DNA of 64,000 nt from Flavobacterium sp. SUN046 (GTDB taxonomy: Bacteria > Bacteroidota > Bacteroidia > Flavobacteriales > Flavobacteriaceae). The translations under genes were made by a program, and so were the position numbers. Every line of letters starts with the position of its first letter. Within the stretch, counting starts at the first letter, position 1. The stretch spans positions 62,001 to 126,000 of the forward strand of contig NZ_JAPQNT010000008.1 of NCBI RefSeq assembly GCF_028867965.1, read 5' to 3'. Below are positions 16,129 to 26,198 of the stretch, piece by piece. The notes below the pieces were generated by a model that saw only the letters and a program-made list of their open reading frames with translations, had not been told where the DNA came from and made no database searches.

Positions 16129-19041
16129 ATGACTTTTATGAAATTTATTTTTACTTTAATTTTGTTCTCAATAGTTCAAATTTCTTTTTGCCAAAACGCC
16201 ACAATAAAAGGATCTGTATTAGATGATTCGAATGCTTCACCTCTTCCTGGAGTAAACATCATAATAAGAGCAATTAAGTTTAGTACAACCTCAGATTCGG
16301 ACGGAAAATTTATATTTAGAAATGTAAAACCTGGCACTTACGATGTCGAGTTTACCTTTATTGGTTATAAACCCAAAGTAGTTTCTGAAGTAATTGTAGT
16401 TGCTAATGAAACAACTGAATTAAACACTACTCTAGAAGAAGTAAAAAATACATTAGACGAAGTTGTAATTACGAAAACAAAAGCCAAAGCCGAGTCAGTA
16501 AAGTCATTACTAACTATGCAAAAAAACAATGCAAGTGTGTCAGATGGTATTTCTGCAGAAACCATTAAAAAAACTCCAGATAGAACAACTTCTGACGTAT
16601 TAAAAAGAATCAGTGGAGCAAGCGTACAAGATAATAAATTTGTAATTATTCGCGGATTGAACGATCGATATAATGTTGCTTTATTAAATGGTGCTCCTTT
16701 ACCAAGTTCGGAACCAGATAGAAAAGCATTTTCCTTTGATATTTTTCCCTCAAATATTTTAGATAATTTAATTATTACCAAAACTGCTTCACCCGATTTG
16801 CCTGGAGAGTTTGCAGGTGGAGTTGTTCAAATAAACACCAAATCTGTACCAGATAAAGATTTTCAATCAATTAGTGTTGGTTCAGGATATAATACGATTA
16901 CAACTTTTAAAGAACAAAAAACATATGCTGGTAGCAAAACCGATTGGATTGGTTATGACAACGGAGTTAGAAATTTGCCTTCAAGTATACCTGATACTGA
17001 GAACTTTAATACTTTAACTTATCAAGAGAAAGCTCAACTAGCAAAAACCTTTGAATATGATTGGAATATTAATAATCAAAAATTTCAGCCAAATACTAAT
17101 TTTCAATATTCAATTGGACGTCATATTAATTTTAAGGAAAAAGTTTTAGGTCTTTTATTCTCGCTATCCAATAATAAATCAAATACTTTTAGTTCAATTC
17201 AGAGAATAGATTATGACAATGCGGATCCTAATATTCCTTCTGTAGTACTTTCAAAATTTGATGATAACAATTACACTGAACAAGTTCTAACAGCTGGATT
17301 AGCTAATTTTTCATTCAAATTCAATCAAAATCATTCTATTACATTTAAAAATGTTTACAGTATAAACTCTACTGATTTAGTTGTAGAAAGATATGGTCAA
17401 AAAGATGTAAATGATACAAGATTTATCACTGCTAATGTTAGATGGTTTACAAGTAACAAAATTTATTCAGGACAAATTAACGGCGAACATTATTTTCCTC
17501 ATCCAAAAATTAAAGTAAATTGGAATGGATTTTATAGTGATATAAAGCGCTCTATACCTAACTTGAGAAGAAATATTTATTCAATTAGTGATCCAAATAG
17601 TATTGACCCAGCTCAAAATACTCCTGTTGCAGAAATAGCCTCAAATACTGGTGGTCCAGATTACGGTGGAGGAATGTTTTTTTCTGAAAATAAAGAAAAC
17701 ATAAATGGCGGTAAATTAGATGTTTCAAAGAAATTTACAATTGGAGAAAATTTAATTAATGAAGTAAAAGTTGGTGGACTAGTTCAGTTTAGAGAAAGAG
17801 ATTTCTTTTCAAGACAGCTACAATACAATAAATTAACTTTAGGTGGTACTTTTGACGAAAACTTATTACTACAACCTAATTCAACTATATTTAATATTTC
17901 AAATATGGGAGTTATTTCACCTGGAGTGAATGGATTTACTTTAGGTGATTACACAAAATTTACAGATTCATATACTGCAGGTTCAGATTTAAAAGCTGCT
18001 TACTTGATGTTAGACAACCGATTTAAAAAGTTTAGATTAGTTTGGGGTGTAAGAATTGAAGATTATGTGCAAAGAATTGACTCAAGATTAACCGAAATTG
18101 AATATTTATCTTTGAATGAAAGACAAACAGATATTCTGCCATCTGTGAACTTAATTTGTTCTATAAATAAAAAACAAAATCTTAGATTGAGTTATTCAAT
18201 AACTCTAAATCGTCCTGAATTTAGAGAATTAGCACCTTTTGGTTTTTATGACTTTACAACACAATTTTTTACGCAAGGTAATCCTGAATTAAAAATTGCT
18301 GAAATTAAAAATTGGGATTTCCGATATGAATTATATCCAGGAAAAGGTCAAATTCTTTCTTTTTCTTATTTTAGAAAAAACTTTACCAATCCGATTGAAA
18401 TTCAACAAGAGGTAAATAATAAAACTGTTACTTATCGCAATGCAAAAAGTGCTTTGAATAGTGGAATTGAATTTGAATTTAGAACATTATTAAGTTCAAT
18501 ATTGGGTACTAAAATTCCTTTTTTTGAAGATATAACTGTGTATTCAAATATTGCGATAATAAAATCTCAAGTTGATGTTTCTAATTTTAACTCTGCCAAT
18601 ACTGATCAATCAAGACCTTTGCAAGGACAATCTCCTTATATTTTTAATGGAGGAATTCAATATGGAAGTGAAACAAATGGTTGGTCAATATCTGCGAATG
18701 TCAACAGAGCAGGAAATAGAATCGCTTTTACGGACAGCGAAGTAAAGCCTGCTATTTGGGAGAAAGCCAGAACGTTTATTGATATGCAAATTACAAAATC
18801 GTTTAACAAGAAAAAGTTTGAAGCGAAAATCAATATTCAAAATATATTGGCTCAAGATTTAATTTTTTATCAAAACAATTACAAAAATACCGATTCATAC
18901 GGTACTCTTGAAACACTTGCAAACAGCATTTTTACAGGTGACTATCATTATGAAGACGGATATAGTAAAAAGGATGATGATGTATTGTGGAGATCAAAAT
19001 TTGGAAGAAGCTTTTCATTATCGTTAACTTATAATTTTTAA
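16129..19041 (+). CDS. TonB-dependent receptor with carboxypeptidase-regulatory N-domain
   Basis: The protein has about 970 residues. A signal peptide (KFIFTLILFSIVQISFCQ) leads into a carboxypeptidase-D regulatory-like domain (KGSVLDDSNASPLPGVNIII, YDVEFTFIGYK). Next come a plug with DVLKRISGASVQDNKFVIIRG, NDRYNVALLNGAPLPSSEPDRKAF and a 22-strand-type barrel ending in KFGRSFSLSLTYNF with the terminal Phe. It is not a SusC type, since it lacks the usual SusC plug motifs, and no SusD is nearby. It is followed closely by a GH1-like gene and a T9SS surface protein. The start could also be the Met at 16138. A TAGTTTTG box at 16106-16113 may be its -7 element. Confidence 0.9.
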   Translation: MTFMKFIFTLILFSIVQISFCQNATIKGSVLDDSNASPLPGVNIIIRAIKFSTTSDSDGKFIFRNVKPGTYDVEFTFIGYKPKVVSEVIVVANETTELNTTLEEVKNTLDEVVITKTKAKAESVKSLLTMQKNNASVSDGISAETIKKTPDRTTSDVLKRISGASVQDNKFVIIRGLNDRYNVALLNGAPLPSSEPDRKAFSFDIFPSNILDNLIITKTASPDLPGEFAGGVVQINTKSVPDKDFQSISVGSGYNTITTFKEQKTYAGSKTDWIGYDNGVRNLPSSIPDTENFNTLTYQEKAQLAKTFEYDWNINNQKFQPNTNFQYSIGRHINFKEKVLGLLFSLSNNKSNTFSSIQRIDYDNADPNIPSVVLSKFDDNNYTEQVLTAGLANFSFKFNQNHSITFKNVYSINSTDLVVERYGQKDVNDTRFITANVRWFTSNKIYSGQINGEHYFPHPKIKVNWNGFYSDIKRSIPNLRRNIYSISDPNSIDPAQNTPVAEIASNTGGPDYGGGMFFSENKENINGGKLDVSKKFTIGENLINEVKVGGLVQFRERDFFSRQLQYNKLTLGGTFDENLLLQPNSTIFNISNMGVISPGVNGFTLGDYTKFTDSYTAGSDLKAAYLMLDNRFKKFRLVWGVRIEDYVQRIDSRLTEIEYLSLNERQTDILPSVNLICSINKKQNLRLSYSITLNRPEFRELAPFGFYDFTTQFFTQGNPELKIAEIKNWDFRYELYPGKGQILSFSYFRKNFTNPIEIQQEVNNKTVTYRNAKSALNSGIEFEFRTLLSSILGTKIPFFEDITVYSNIAIIKSQVDVSNFNSANTDQSRPLQGQSPYIFNGGIQYGSETNGWSISANVNRAGNRIAFTDSEVKPAIWEKARTFIDMQITKSFNKKKFEAKINIQNILAQDLIFYQNNYKNTDSYGTLETLANSIFTGDYHYEDGYSKKDDDVLWRSKFGRSFSLSLTYNF

Positions 19042-19059
19042 TTTTTAATATTTTAAAAG

Positions 19060-20271
19060 TTGATAGCGATAGATGAATTTAAAGAAGAATTACAGGAATT
19101 TCATACTCAAGGTTTTAGTAGTGATTTTTTATTAGGTTTATCTTTAAATGAAAAAAAAGAATATTCTGCTGAAAAATTAGATAATAATTTAATCGAATTA
19201 ACTTCAAAATCAAATCTCGAACAGTACAAGCTTAATATTCTTAAAATTAAACAATTAGGTTTGCTTAATTTTAGGTTTTCATTATCTTGGAATGACATCA
19301 TGCCTGATGGTGTTGGATTAGTTAATGAAACCAAAATCGACTTTTACCATCAAATTTTAGATTTTTGTCTGGATAATAATATCGAACCTTTTGTAACTCT
19401 TTTTGATTTCAATTTACCTGAAGCATTAGAAAAAAAAGGTGGTTGGTCTAATCGTGAAATTTTAAATTGGTTTGAAAATTACATTAAAATATGTGTTGAC
19501 GCATTTAACTTAAAAGTAAAACATTGGATTGTTTTAAATCAGTCTTCAATTTTTTTAAAAATTAATTTAGTTTTAGACAAGCACTTTTTAAACGAAAAAT
19601 GGTTAAATAATTTTTTGCCTACTTTACACAATACTATATTATGTCAGTCGCTAGGAAATAAAATTATAAAAGCTAAAAATAATACATCTCAAGTGGGTAT
19701 AATTTTTTCAAGTCATTATATTGTGCCAAAAACTTTTTCAGAAAAAGATTTAAAGGCTGCCGACAGGATTGATATAATTTTTAATAGACTATTTTTGGAG
19801 CCATCAATTGGTATGGGATATCCAGTTCAAACGATACCTTGTCTTAAAAAAATTTCTAAATATTTTTTAAATGAAGATACTGAATTGCTAAAAGCTGATT
19901 TTGATTTTATTGCAATTCAGAACTGTAAGCCAATTGTTGTTGAGCATGACTTATTTGTTCCTTTTATAAATGCTAGAATTGTAAAAATAAATACAAATTT
20001 AAACAATAGTGTTCCTTTAGAATTTGAATTAGAAACAGATTTAATTTATCGAATAATTAAGAAATATAGTAATTATGAAGCAGTAAAAAAAATCTTTATT
20101 ATTGAAAACGATTTGCAACCAAACGATGAAACATGTTTATCAATTGAAAATGAACTTTCCAAAAAACTTCAAGTAAAAACTTTTTTACAACAAATTTTAA
20201 ATGCTAAAAATAATGGAGGTAAAGTTGATGGATACTTCCTATCATTTTTTAATAATTTCACTCAAATTTAG
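19060..20271 (+). CDS. GH1-like protein with lost catalytic residues (probable pseudoenzyme)
   Basis: The 403-residue protein (TTG start; no in-frame ATG nearby) follows the GH1 beta-glucosidase plan: LNFRFSLSWNDIMPDG, then IEPFVTLFDFNLPEALEKKGGWSN, and FDFIAIQNCK. The usual YHWDLP motif is FDFNLP (His and Trp lost), the acid/base motif TLNEP is VLNQS (Glu to Gln161), and the NYY motif is QNC. The nucleophile-type Glu349 survives in FIIEND. The chain stops at GYFLSFFNNFTQI, where active GH1 enzymes continue with the substrate-binding NFEW loop. No signal peptide is present. I infer a non-hydrolytic sugar-binding or regulatory protein, or a decaying gene. It lies 18 bases after the TonB receptor, so it is likely cotranscribed. 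Confidence 0.75.
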   Translation: MIAIDEFKEELQEFHTQGFSSDFLLGLSLNEKKEYSAEKLDNNLIELTSKSNLEQYKLNILKIKQLGLLNFRFSLSWNDIMPDGVGLVNETKIDFYHQILDFCLDNNIEPFVTLFDFNLPEALEKKGGWSNREILNWFENYIKICVDAFNLKVKHWIVLNQSSIFLKINLVLDKHFLNEKWLNNFLPTLHNTILCQSLGNKIIKAKNNTSQVGIIFSSHYIVPKTFSEKDLKAADRIDIIFNRLFLEPSIGMGYPVQTIPCLKKISKYFLNEDTELLKADFDFIAIQNCKPIVVEHDLFVPFINARIVKINTNLNNSVPLEFELETDLIYRIIKKYSNYEAVKKIFIIENDLQPNDETCLSIENELSKKLQVKTFLQQILNAKNNGGKVDGYFLSFFNNFTQI

Positions 20272-20482
20272 TTTTTTCGCAAAAAAGTTACTAATTTTCT
20301 TGGTTCACAAAAAGTGCATAAATTCTTTCAGGATATTGACTTTACAATTAGTTAATTTTAGTAACATTCAGTTTACCAAATCATTGTATTTATTTGATTT
20401 TAAGTTAGCATACATTGCTTCTACATACAATAAATTTGACATGTATTAAAATCTCTTAATAATTTAACAAAATCAAAAAACA

Positions 20483-23400
20483 ATGAAAAAAAACTATTTG
20501 ATTGCAATTTTATTGCTAATCGTCAATTTGGCAAGTGCGCAAATTGAACCAACCAATTACCGTGGTGCATTTGCACCATCGCCTACCACAATGTGGACAG
20601 ATTCATGGACTAATTATGATCCAATTAATGAGCCATATTTGGATGCAGCAACAGTTGTGAATGTTACAGCTGACATTACTGTTAACACTACTTGGACAAC
20701 AGGAAAGACTTACAAATTGACAGGTCTTATTTATGTTAGAAATAATGCGATTTTGACAATTCAACCTGGAGTTGTTGTAAAGGGAAATTTTACAAATACT
20801 GGAACGGCTTTGATTATAACTAAAGGTTCTAAATTAAACGCTGTTGGAACAGCAGCAAATCCAATAGTTTTCACCTCAGGAAAAACTGTAGCTCAAGGAA
20901 GACAAGCTGGAGATTGGGGTGGAATTGTTCTTTTAGGAAAAGCTGGATTCAATACTAATAACGGTATTAACAATATTGAAGGAATAACTGCAAATGTTAA
21001 TACTGAATATGGTGGAGGAACAGCTCCAATTAGTAATGATGATTCTGGTACATTAAAATACGTTAGAATTGAATTTGGTGGATATGTTTTCTCTCCTAAC
21101 AATGAAATTAACGGTTTAACAATGGGTGCAGTTGGTAGTGGAACTACTATTGATTATGTGCAAGTTTCTTATGCAAATGACGATGCCTTTGAATGGTTCG
21201 GAGGTTCAGTTAATTGTAAACATTTAGTTTCTTACAGAAATTTAGATGATGATTTTGATACAGATAATGGTTATAAAGGTGTGGTACAATTTGGTTTAAT
21301 TATAAGAGACCCATCCATAGCTGATAATCCATCAGTTTCTACATCTGAAGGTTTTGAATCAGATAACAACCCAGCTGGAACAGTTGCTGCAGCTGGTTAT
21401 GATAATACTTCTGCAATTTTTACAAATATTACAGCTATCGGACCTGCATTCCGTGCGACCTTATCTCCAGCTGTAGCTGTAGCTTCAGGACACGAAAGAG
21501 CTTTACGTTTAAGAAGAGCCACACAATTAAAAGTGTATAATTCAATTTTTATGGATTTTAAAAATAATTTTGTTTTTGTTGATGGGACTCTTGCAGTTGC
21601 TAATGCAAATGGAGGAACTTTAAAATTCAAAAATAATATTATGGCAGGAAATGTTGGAACTTTTACTGGAGGTGTTAATCCAACATCTTTAAACTCTTGG
21701 TTTTCATCTAATGGAAATACATTACAGGCTTCAAGTACTGGATTATTAATTTCACCTTATGGTTCTACTAATACTTATTCAGGTTTGGATTACAGACCAG
21801 GAACTCTCGCTTCTACTGGAGCTGACTTTACTGATTCTTCAATGACTCCTTATATTACTATTGTAGTCGGAAGTACTCCTATTGTAACTAATCGTACTTA
21901 TTGCAAAGGTGCAATTGCAACTCCTTTAACAGCTACACTTACTACAACAGGAGTTTCTTTAAGATGGTATACTGTTGCTACTGGAGGAACTTTCTCTACA
22001 ACAGCTCCAACTCCTTTAACTACAACAGTTGGTGTTAAAAATTATTATGTTTCGCAATTAGATGCTTCAAGTGTTGAAAGTGCTAGAGTATTACTTACTG
22101 TTACCACAAATGCTTTACCAACAGAAGTTGTTGGAGCTATTGCAGGTGTAGGCCCAGTTGGATCAACTTCTGTTGCTGCTATCGGACCTTACGTTGGAAC
22201 AACATCTCAATTTGTTTATTCAGTTCCAGCTTTTGTAGATACAACTTTGTCTTATTTATGGACTGTACCTGCTGGTGTAAATATTGTTTCTGGTCAAGGA
22301 ACAAATGCTATTACTGTTAACTTTGCAAACGTGGCATTTGGTGCTGGTTCAGTGGGGAATATTACAATTCAAGCAGTTAACGCAAGTGGTTGCGGTACAT
22401 TAGCTAAAACTTTTGCTTTAACAAAAGCTTTACTTGTAGCTCCTACAGCTATAAATGTATACAACAATAACCCAGGTTATGCTACTCCAGCTACAGCACT
22501 TACTACATATGCTAAATATATGGGTACTACTACTGATTTAACTTTGACCGCTACACCAGTTGTTGGAGCTACAGCTTACGAGTGGTCTTTACCTGCAGGT
22601 GTTACTGTTAGTATTCCTTCAGGAGTAACTCCTGTAGCAACAACTAGAACTTACACTGCAATTCCATTTTTTAGTCCAGCTTCTACTCCAAGTGCGATTG
22701 GGTCTAAATATTGGGTAGTTACTTATAATGCTTATACTTATAATGTTAATGGTGTACCAACTACTACTACTATTTCAACATGTGTACAAAGAATATTTGG
22801 TAATGCTGCTTATGGTGGAATTACTTCAGCACCTTACTTACAATATGGTACAGTAGTATCAAGTGATTTAAATTCAATTTTAGTTAATTTTGCTGGTGTA
22901 ACTAATCCTGCAACGACAGCATTATACATTGGTGTTAGAACTAAAAATGGTGTTGGTTATTCAGTAACAAGTAATACGACTAATGCAGATGTTGTTGCTA
23001 ATGCAAATAGTATTCCTGGTTTGTTTGATACTACTTATACAGAAACTACAACTCCACCAGTTGCACCAAGTACTAACGGTACTTCTACTTATACTGCATC
23101 AGGTTTTGCGCCAAAAACGGCTAAATTGAAAAAATTAACTGCTGCAATTCCTGCTGCTCCGACTACTTTGAAATTAACAAATGATGTTATCAGTACTACT
23201 ACTGGAGTTACAGTTGTTACTACTTATATTGGTACAACAACTCCTTTAACATTAACTGCTGCTGCATCTGCAACTGCTTCTTCTTACTCATGGGAGTTAC
23301 CAGCTGGTGTTAATCAAATTTCAGGTGGAAATTCAAATGTAATTACAATTAATTTTGCAGGTGTTTCTTCTGGAATTACTTCTTTATATTTAGGTGTAAA

Positions 23401-24742
23401 AGCTGTAAATGGAATAGGTTCTTCAATAACATCAAATGCAGCTTTAATTCCTACAACTACATCTACAGCTAAATTATTAAAAGTTACAGCTGGTTTACCT
23501 GCTGCACCAACAACTTTAACATTAACTAATCCTGCAGTAAGCGCAACGGCTTTAACTAATGCAGGTTTATACCTTGGTACTACAACTCCTTTAACATTAA
23601 CAGCAGGTGTTTCAGCACTTGCAACTTCATATTCTTGGGAATTACCTTCAGGTGTTACTCAATTGACAGGTGGAAATACAAATGTTATTACAGTTAATTT
23701 AGCTGGTGTTGCTCCTGGAACTGTAACATTATATTTTGGTGTTAAAGCTGTAAATGCAGTTGGTTCATCAGTAACATCAAATGCTACTGCGGTTCCTGCT
23801 ACTTCATCTACTGCTAAATTGTTAAAAATAACAAATACTGCACCAGCTGCTGTTACAACTGTAACTGGAGCTATTTCTGCAATAAGCTGCGGAACGACTT
23901 ACAACTATACAATGACTCCATCTTTGTTGGCAACTTCTTATGTAATTACTGCTCCAATAGGATCAGTTGTAACATCAGCTAGTAATACAACTAATGCAAC
24001 TAATGTTTTATCAACAAATGATTTAGGATTTTCTATTGTATATCCAAGTAACTTAGCTACTGTAACTCCAAAAACTGTTGTTATCGCTTCAGTAAATGGA
24101 TTTGGTACAAGTACAACTAACAAAACACTTACAATAGTTCCAGCAACTTTAGCAGCTCTAGGTGTTGCAACTACTGGTGGAACTACTTTTACAAGATGTT
24201 CTACTAAAACTATTTCTTTTCCTGCAATTGCAACTGCAACTAACTACACTTGGACTGTGGCTGATGGTGCTGTAATTGTTTCTGGTCAAGGAACTAATAG
24301 CGTTGTTGTAGATTTTGCAGCTGTTCCAACAGCTTCAACAACTAATCTTATTACAGTTTTTGCAAGTAATAATTGTGGTGTAAATACTTTAACTAAGACT
24401 GTTACTTTAACAAGCGCTGTGTGTGCAGCTAAAATTGAAACAGTTGAAACAAAAATTGCAACAACTGAAGAAGTTACAGCTTACAGTAACACATCTGTTT
24501 ATCCTAATCCAGCTGTTAGTGAATTTAATATTGATATAGATGCTTCTAAAGTTGCAGATGTTCAAATGTATATTTATTCACTAAACGGAACAATGGTTAT
24601 GAATCCTAAAACAATTAATTTAGACGCTGGTAGAAATACTATAAATCAAAATGTTTCTAACTTAAGTAAAGGTTTGTACATTGTAAGATTAGTTGATTCA
24701 AACAACAAAGAAATAATGGTTAAAAAATTAATAAAAGAGTAA
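20483..24742 (+). CDS. Large T9SS-secreted beta-helix and Ig/PKD-like repeat surface protein
   Basis: The 1419-residue protein has a signal peptide (MKKNYLIAILLLIVNLASAQ), then an N-terminal domain beginning NYRGAFAPSPTTMWTDSWTN, and a right-handed parallel beta-helix-like region (about 60-430; AILTIQPGVVVKG, GDWGGIVLLGKAG). At least five PKD/Ig-like modules follow, recognisable by YLWTVPAGV, YEWSLPAGV, SYSWELPAGV, SYSWELPSGV and YTWTVADGA. The end (SVYPNPAVSEFNIDID to EIMVKKLIKE) is a type A T9SS sorting domain, so it is exported and attached to the cell surface. It is Thr/Ala/Ser-rich. Likely partner of the TonB receptor upstream. A TAAATTTG box at 20431-20438 may be its -7 element. Confidence 0.88.
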   Translation: MKKNYLIAILLLIVNLASAQIEPTNYRGAFAPSPTTMWTDSWTNYDPINEPYLDAATVVNVTADITVNTTWTTGKTYKLTGLIYVRNNAILTIQPGVVVKGNFTNTGTALIITKGSKLNAVGTAANPIVFTSGKTVAQGRQAGDWGGIVLLGKAGFNTNNGINNIEGITANVNTEYGGGTAPISNDDSGTLKYVRIEFGGYVFSPNNEINGLTMGAVGSGTTIDYVQVSYANDDAFEWFGGSVNCKHLVSYRNLDDDFDTDNGYKGVVQFGLIIRDPSIADNPSVSTSEGFESDNNPAGTVAAAGYDNTSAIFTNITAIGPAFRATLSPAVAVASGHERALRLRRATQLKVYNSIFMDFKNNFVFVDGTLAVANANGGTLKFKNNIMAGNVGTFTGGVNPTSLNSWFSSNGNTLQASSTGLLISPYGSTNTYSGLDYRPGTLASTGADFTDSSMTPYITIVVGSTPIVTNRTYCKGAIATPLTATLTTTGVSLRWYTVATGGTFSTTAPTPLTTTVGVKNYYVSQLDASSVESARVLLTVTTNALPTEVVGAIAGVGPVGSTSVAAIGPYVGTTSQFVYSVPAFVDTTLSYLWTVPAGVNIVSGQGTNAITVNFANVAFGAGSVGNITIQAVNASGCGTLAKTFALTKALLVAPTAINVYNNNPGYATPATALTTYAKYMGTTTDLTLTATPVVGATAYEWSLPAGVTVSIPSGVTPVATTRTYTAIPFFSPASTPSAIGSKYWVVTYNAYTYNVNGVPTTTTISTCVQRIFGNAAYGGITSAPYLQYGTVVSSDLNSILVNFAGVTNPATTALYIGVRTKNGVGYSVTSNTTNADVVANANSIPGLFDTTYTETTTPPVAPSTNGTSTYTASGFAPKTAKLKKLTAAIPAAPTTLKLTNDVISTTTGVTVVTTYIGTTTPLTLTAAASATASSYSWELPAGVNQISGGNSNVITINFAGVSSGITSLYLGVKAVNGIGSSITSNAALIPTTTSTAKLLKVTAGLPAAPTTLTLTNPAVSATALTNAGLYLGTTTPLTLTAGVSALATSYSWELPSGVTQLTGGNTNVITVNLAGVAPGTVTLYFGVKAVNAVGSSVTSNATAVPATSSTAKLLKITNTAPAAVTTVTGAISAISCGTTYNYTMTPSLLATSYVITAPIGSVVTSASNTTNATNVLSTNDLGFSIVYPSNLATVTPKTVVIASVNGFGTSTTNKTLTIVPATLAALGVATTGGTTFTRCSTKTISFPAIATATNYTWTVADGAVIVSGQGTNSVVVDFAAVPTASTTNLITVFASNNCGVNTLTKTVTLTSAVCAAKIETVETKIATTEEVTAYSNTSVYPNPAVSEFNIDIDASKVADVQMYIYSLNGTMVMNPKTINLDAGRNTINQNVSNLSKGLYIVRLVDSNNKEIMVKKLIKE

Positions 24743-24770
24743 TTCTTTTTAATTAACTTTATCTTTTTTA

Positions 24771-24795
24771 AAAGGTCGTCGATAAGACGACCTTT
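24771..24795 (+). terminator. Intrinsic terminator after the T9SS surface protein
   Basis: A perfect 10-bp stem (AAAGGTCGTC / GACGACCTTT) with a GATAA loop is followed by a run of T. It lies 28 bases after the stop codon at 24742. Confidence 0.92.
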
Positions 24796-24827
24796 TTTTT
24801 TGTTAATTTTTTTTGAACAATAATTAC

Positions 24828-24881
24828 AAAAAAATAGCCATTAAATATTCGAAATAATAGAGATTAAAAAGCTATTTTTTT
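24828..24881. repeat. 11-bp inverted repeat upstream of the polysaccharide cluster
   Basis: AAAAAAATAGC (24828-24838) and GCTATTTTTTT (24871-24881) are perfectly complementary across a 32-base loop. It could be a second terminator or a leader structure before the glycosyltransferase operon that starts at 24947. No TAnnTTTG promoter is visible in this gap. Confidence 0.45.
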
Positions 24882-24946
24882 TATATCTTAACACTCTGTT
24901 AAAAACGTATTTTTAAATACCAACTTTTTAAATAGTCAAACAATAA

Positions 24947-26191
24947 ATGAGTAAAAAAGTATTAGTTTTAGGATTAGGACAAAATAATTTTTTGTCATAC
25001 TTGTATTCTAAATTAAAAAAGTATGATTCAAATTTTCACATTACAGTTCCGTTCTTTTATGAAATAACTCCCAATGTTGTGAGCAATAATTGGATGTATG
25101 AAAATGATAAAGTAAATTTTCAAAAATCAAGAATCTCATTTTTACAATCTTTTTTTTACTGCCTATTTTCAAAACATTTTTACAGCACTTTTTTTTTCAT
25201 TCTTTTAGTTGAAAAGAAGATTGGAAAGGCACTACATTTTTGTAAACAACAATTGCTTGCTAAAAGTTTTTTTATTCAAAATAAAAATTTTCAAGAATAT
25301 GATACTTTTCACTTTCATTTTATGCAGTATAGCTATTTGAGAGAATTGTTTTTAGTTCCTAAAAATAAAAAAATTGTTTGCACCTTTTGGGGTTCTGATT
25401 TATTAAGAACTAACGACATTTTAAATTTTTATTTCGTAAAAAAAGCATTAAATAATGCTTCAATAATTACCTGCCAATCAGAAGAACTAAAAGAAATAAT
25501 TCTTTCAAAATTCGGAAGAAACTTAATTACTAAAATTGAAATTTCGATGTTTCCTGTTCCCGAAAAAACTTTTGATTTAATTGATTTAAACTCAAATAAT
25601 AATCATTTGATAAAATCATTTAAGGCTAATAACGGCTACGCTCAAGACAAAATTAATATCCTAATAGGTCATAGTGGAAGTATATTTAACAATCACCTGA
25701 AAATAATTAGTTCATTGAAAGATTTTTCAAAAAAAAATAAAATTCATTTAATTATTAATCTTAATTATGCAATTACTGAAAACGAAAAAATCACCTACAA
25801 GCAAGAGTTAATTAAAGCCTTAAACCAAGTAGAATGTTCCTATACAGTTTTAGAAAAATTCTTTGTTGATGAAGAATTAGCATTGTCAAGACTGGCTTCA
25901 GATGTATTTATTCATGCACCAATTTCGGATGCTCTAAGCGGTACAATGTTAGAATTATTATACGCATCTAATGTTGTCATTACTGGTTCGTGGTTGCCAT
26001 ACAAAACCTTTAGAAAAGCAAAATTAAACTATTATGAAATCAGCGATTTTCAAGAAATTTCATCAACTCTTGATTTGATTGTTGAAAATTTTGAATTAGA
26101 AAAAGAAGCACAAACTGCTAATAAATTTTCAATACGAAACTATTTCATGAGTGAAAAAATCACAGAAAAATGGGCAGAAATATTAAATTAA
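24947..26191 (+). CDS. Glycosyltransferase (GT-B fold), polysaccharide cluster
   Basis: The 414-residue protein has no signal peptide and looks like a GT-B enzyme. The N-terminal half contains YDTFHFHFMQYSYLRELFL and CTFWGSDLLR, a segment typical of Bacteroidota transferases that act like the TDP-Fuc4NAc:lipid II transferase group. The C-terminal half has NILIGHSGSIFNNHLKII, ASDVFIHAPISDALSGTMLELLYA and a final HTH-like tail. The acceptor-binding half of the fold is assigned by position only. It is the first gene of the run to 37378 and sits seven bases before the flippase. Donor and acceptor sugars cannot be read from the sequence. Confidence 0.72.
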   Translation: MSKKVLVLGLGQNNFLSYLYSKLKKYDSNFHITVPFFYEITPNVVSNNWMYENDKVNFQKSRISFLQSFFYCLFSKHFYSTFFFILLVEKKIGKALHFCKQQLLAKSFFIQNKNFQEYDTFHFHFMQYSYLRELFLVPKNKKIVCTFWGSDLLRTNDILNFYFVKKALNNASIITCQSEELKEIILSKFGRNLITKIEISMFPVPEKTFDLIDLNSNNNHLIKSFKANNGYAQDKINILIGHSGSIFNNHLKIISSLKDFSKKNKIHLIINLNYAITENEKITYKQELIKALNQVECSYTVLEKFFVDEELALSRLASDVFIHAPISDALSGTMLELLYASNVVITGSWLPYKTFRKAKLNYYEISDFQEISSTLDLIVENFELEKEAQTANKFSIRNYFMSEKITEKWAEILN

Positions 26192-26198
26192 ACACCAA

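Noticed and set aside
16365..16781. Antisense ORF of 138 codons on the minus strand
   Set aside because: It overlaps the plug region of the TonB receptor and has no domain; it is a shadow frame.
20272..20355. Readthrough extension of the GH1-like protein
   Set aside because: The same frame stays open for 28 codons after the TAG, but the sequence does not resemble the missing GH1 C-terminus.
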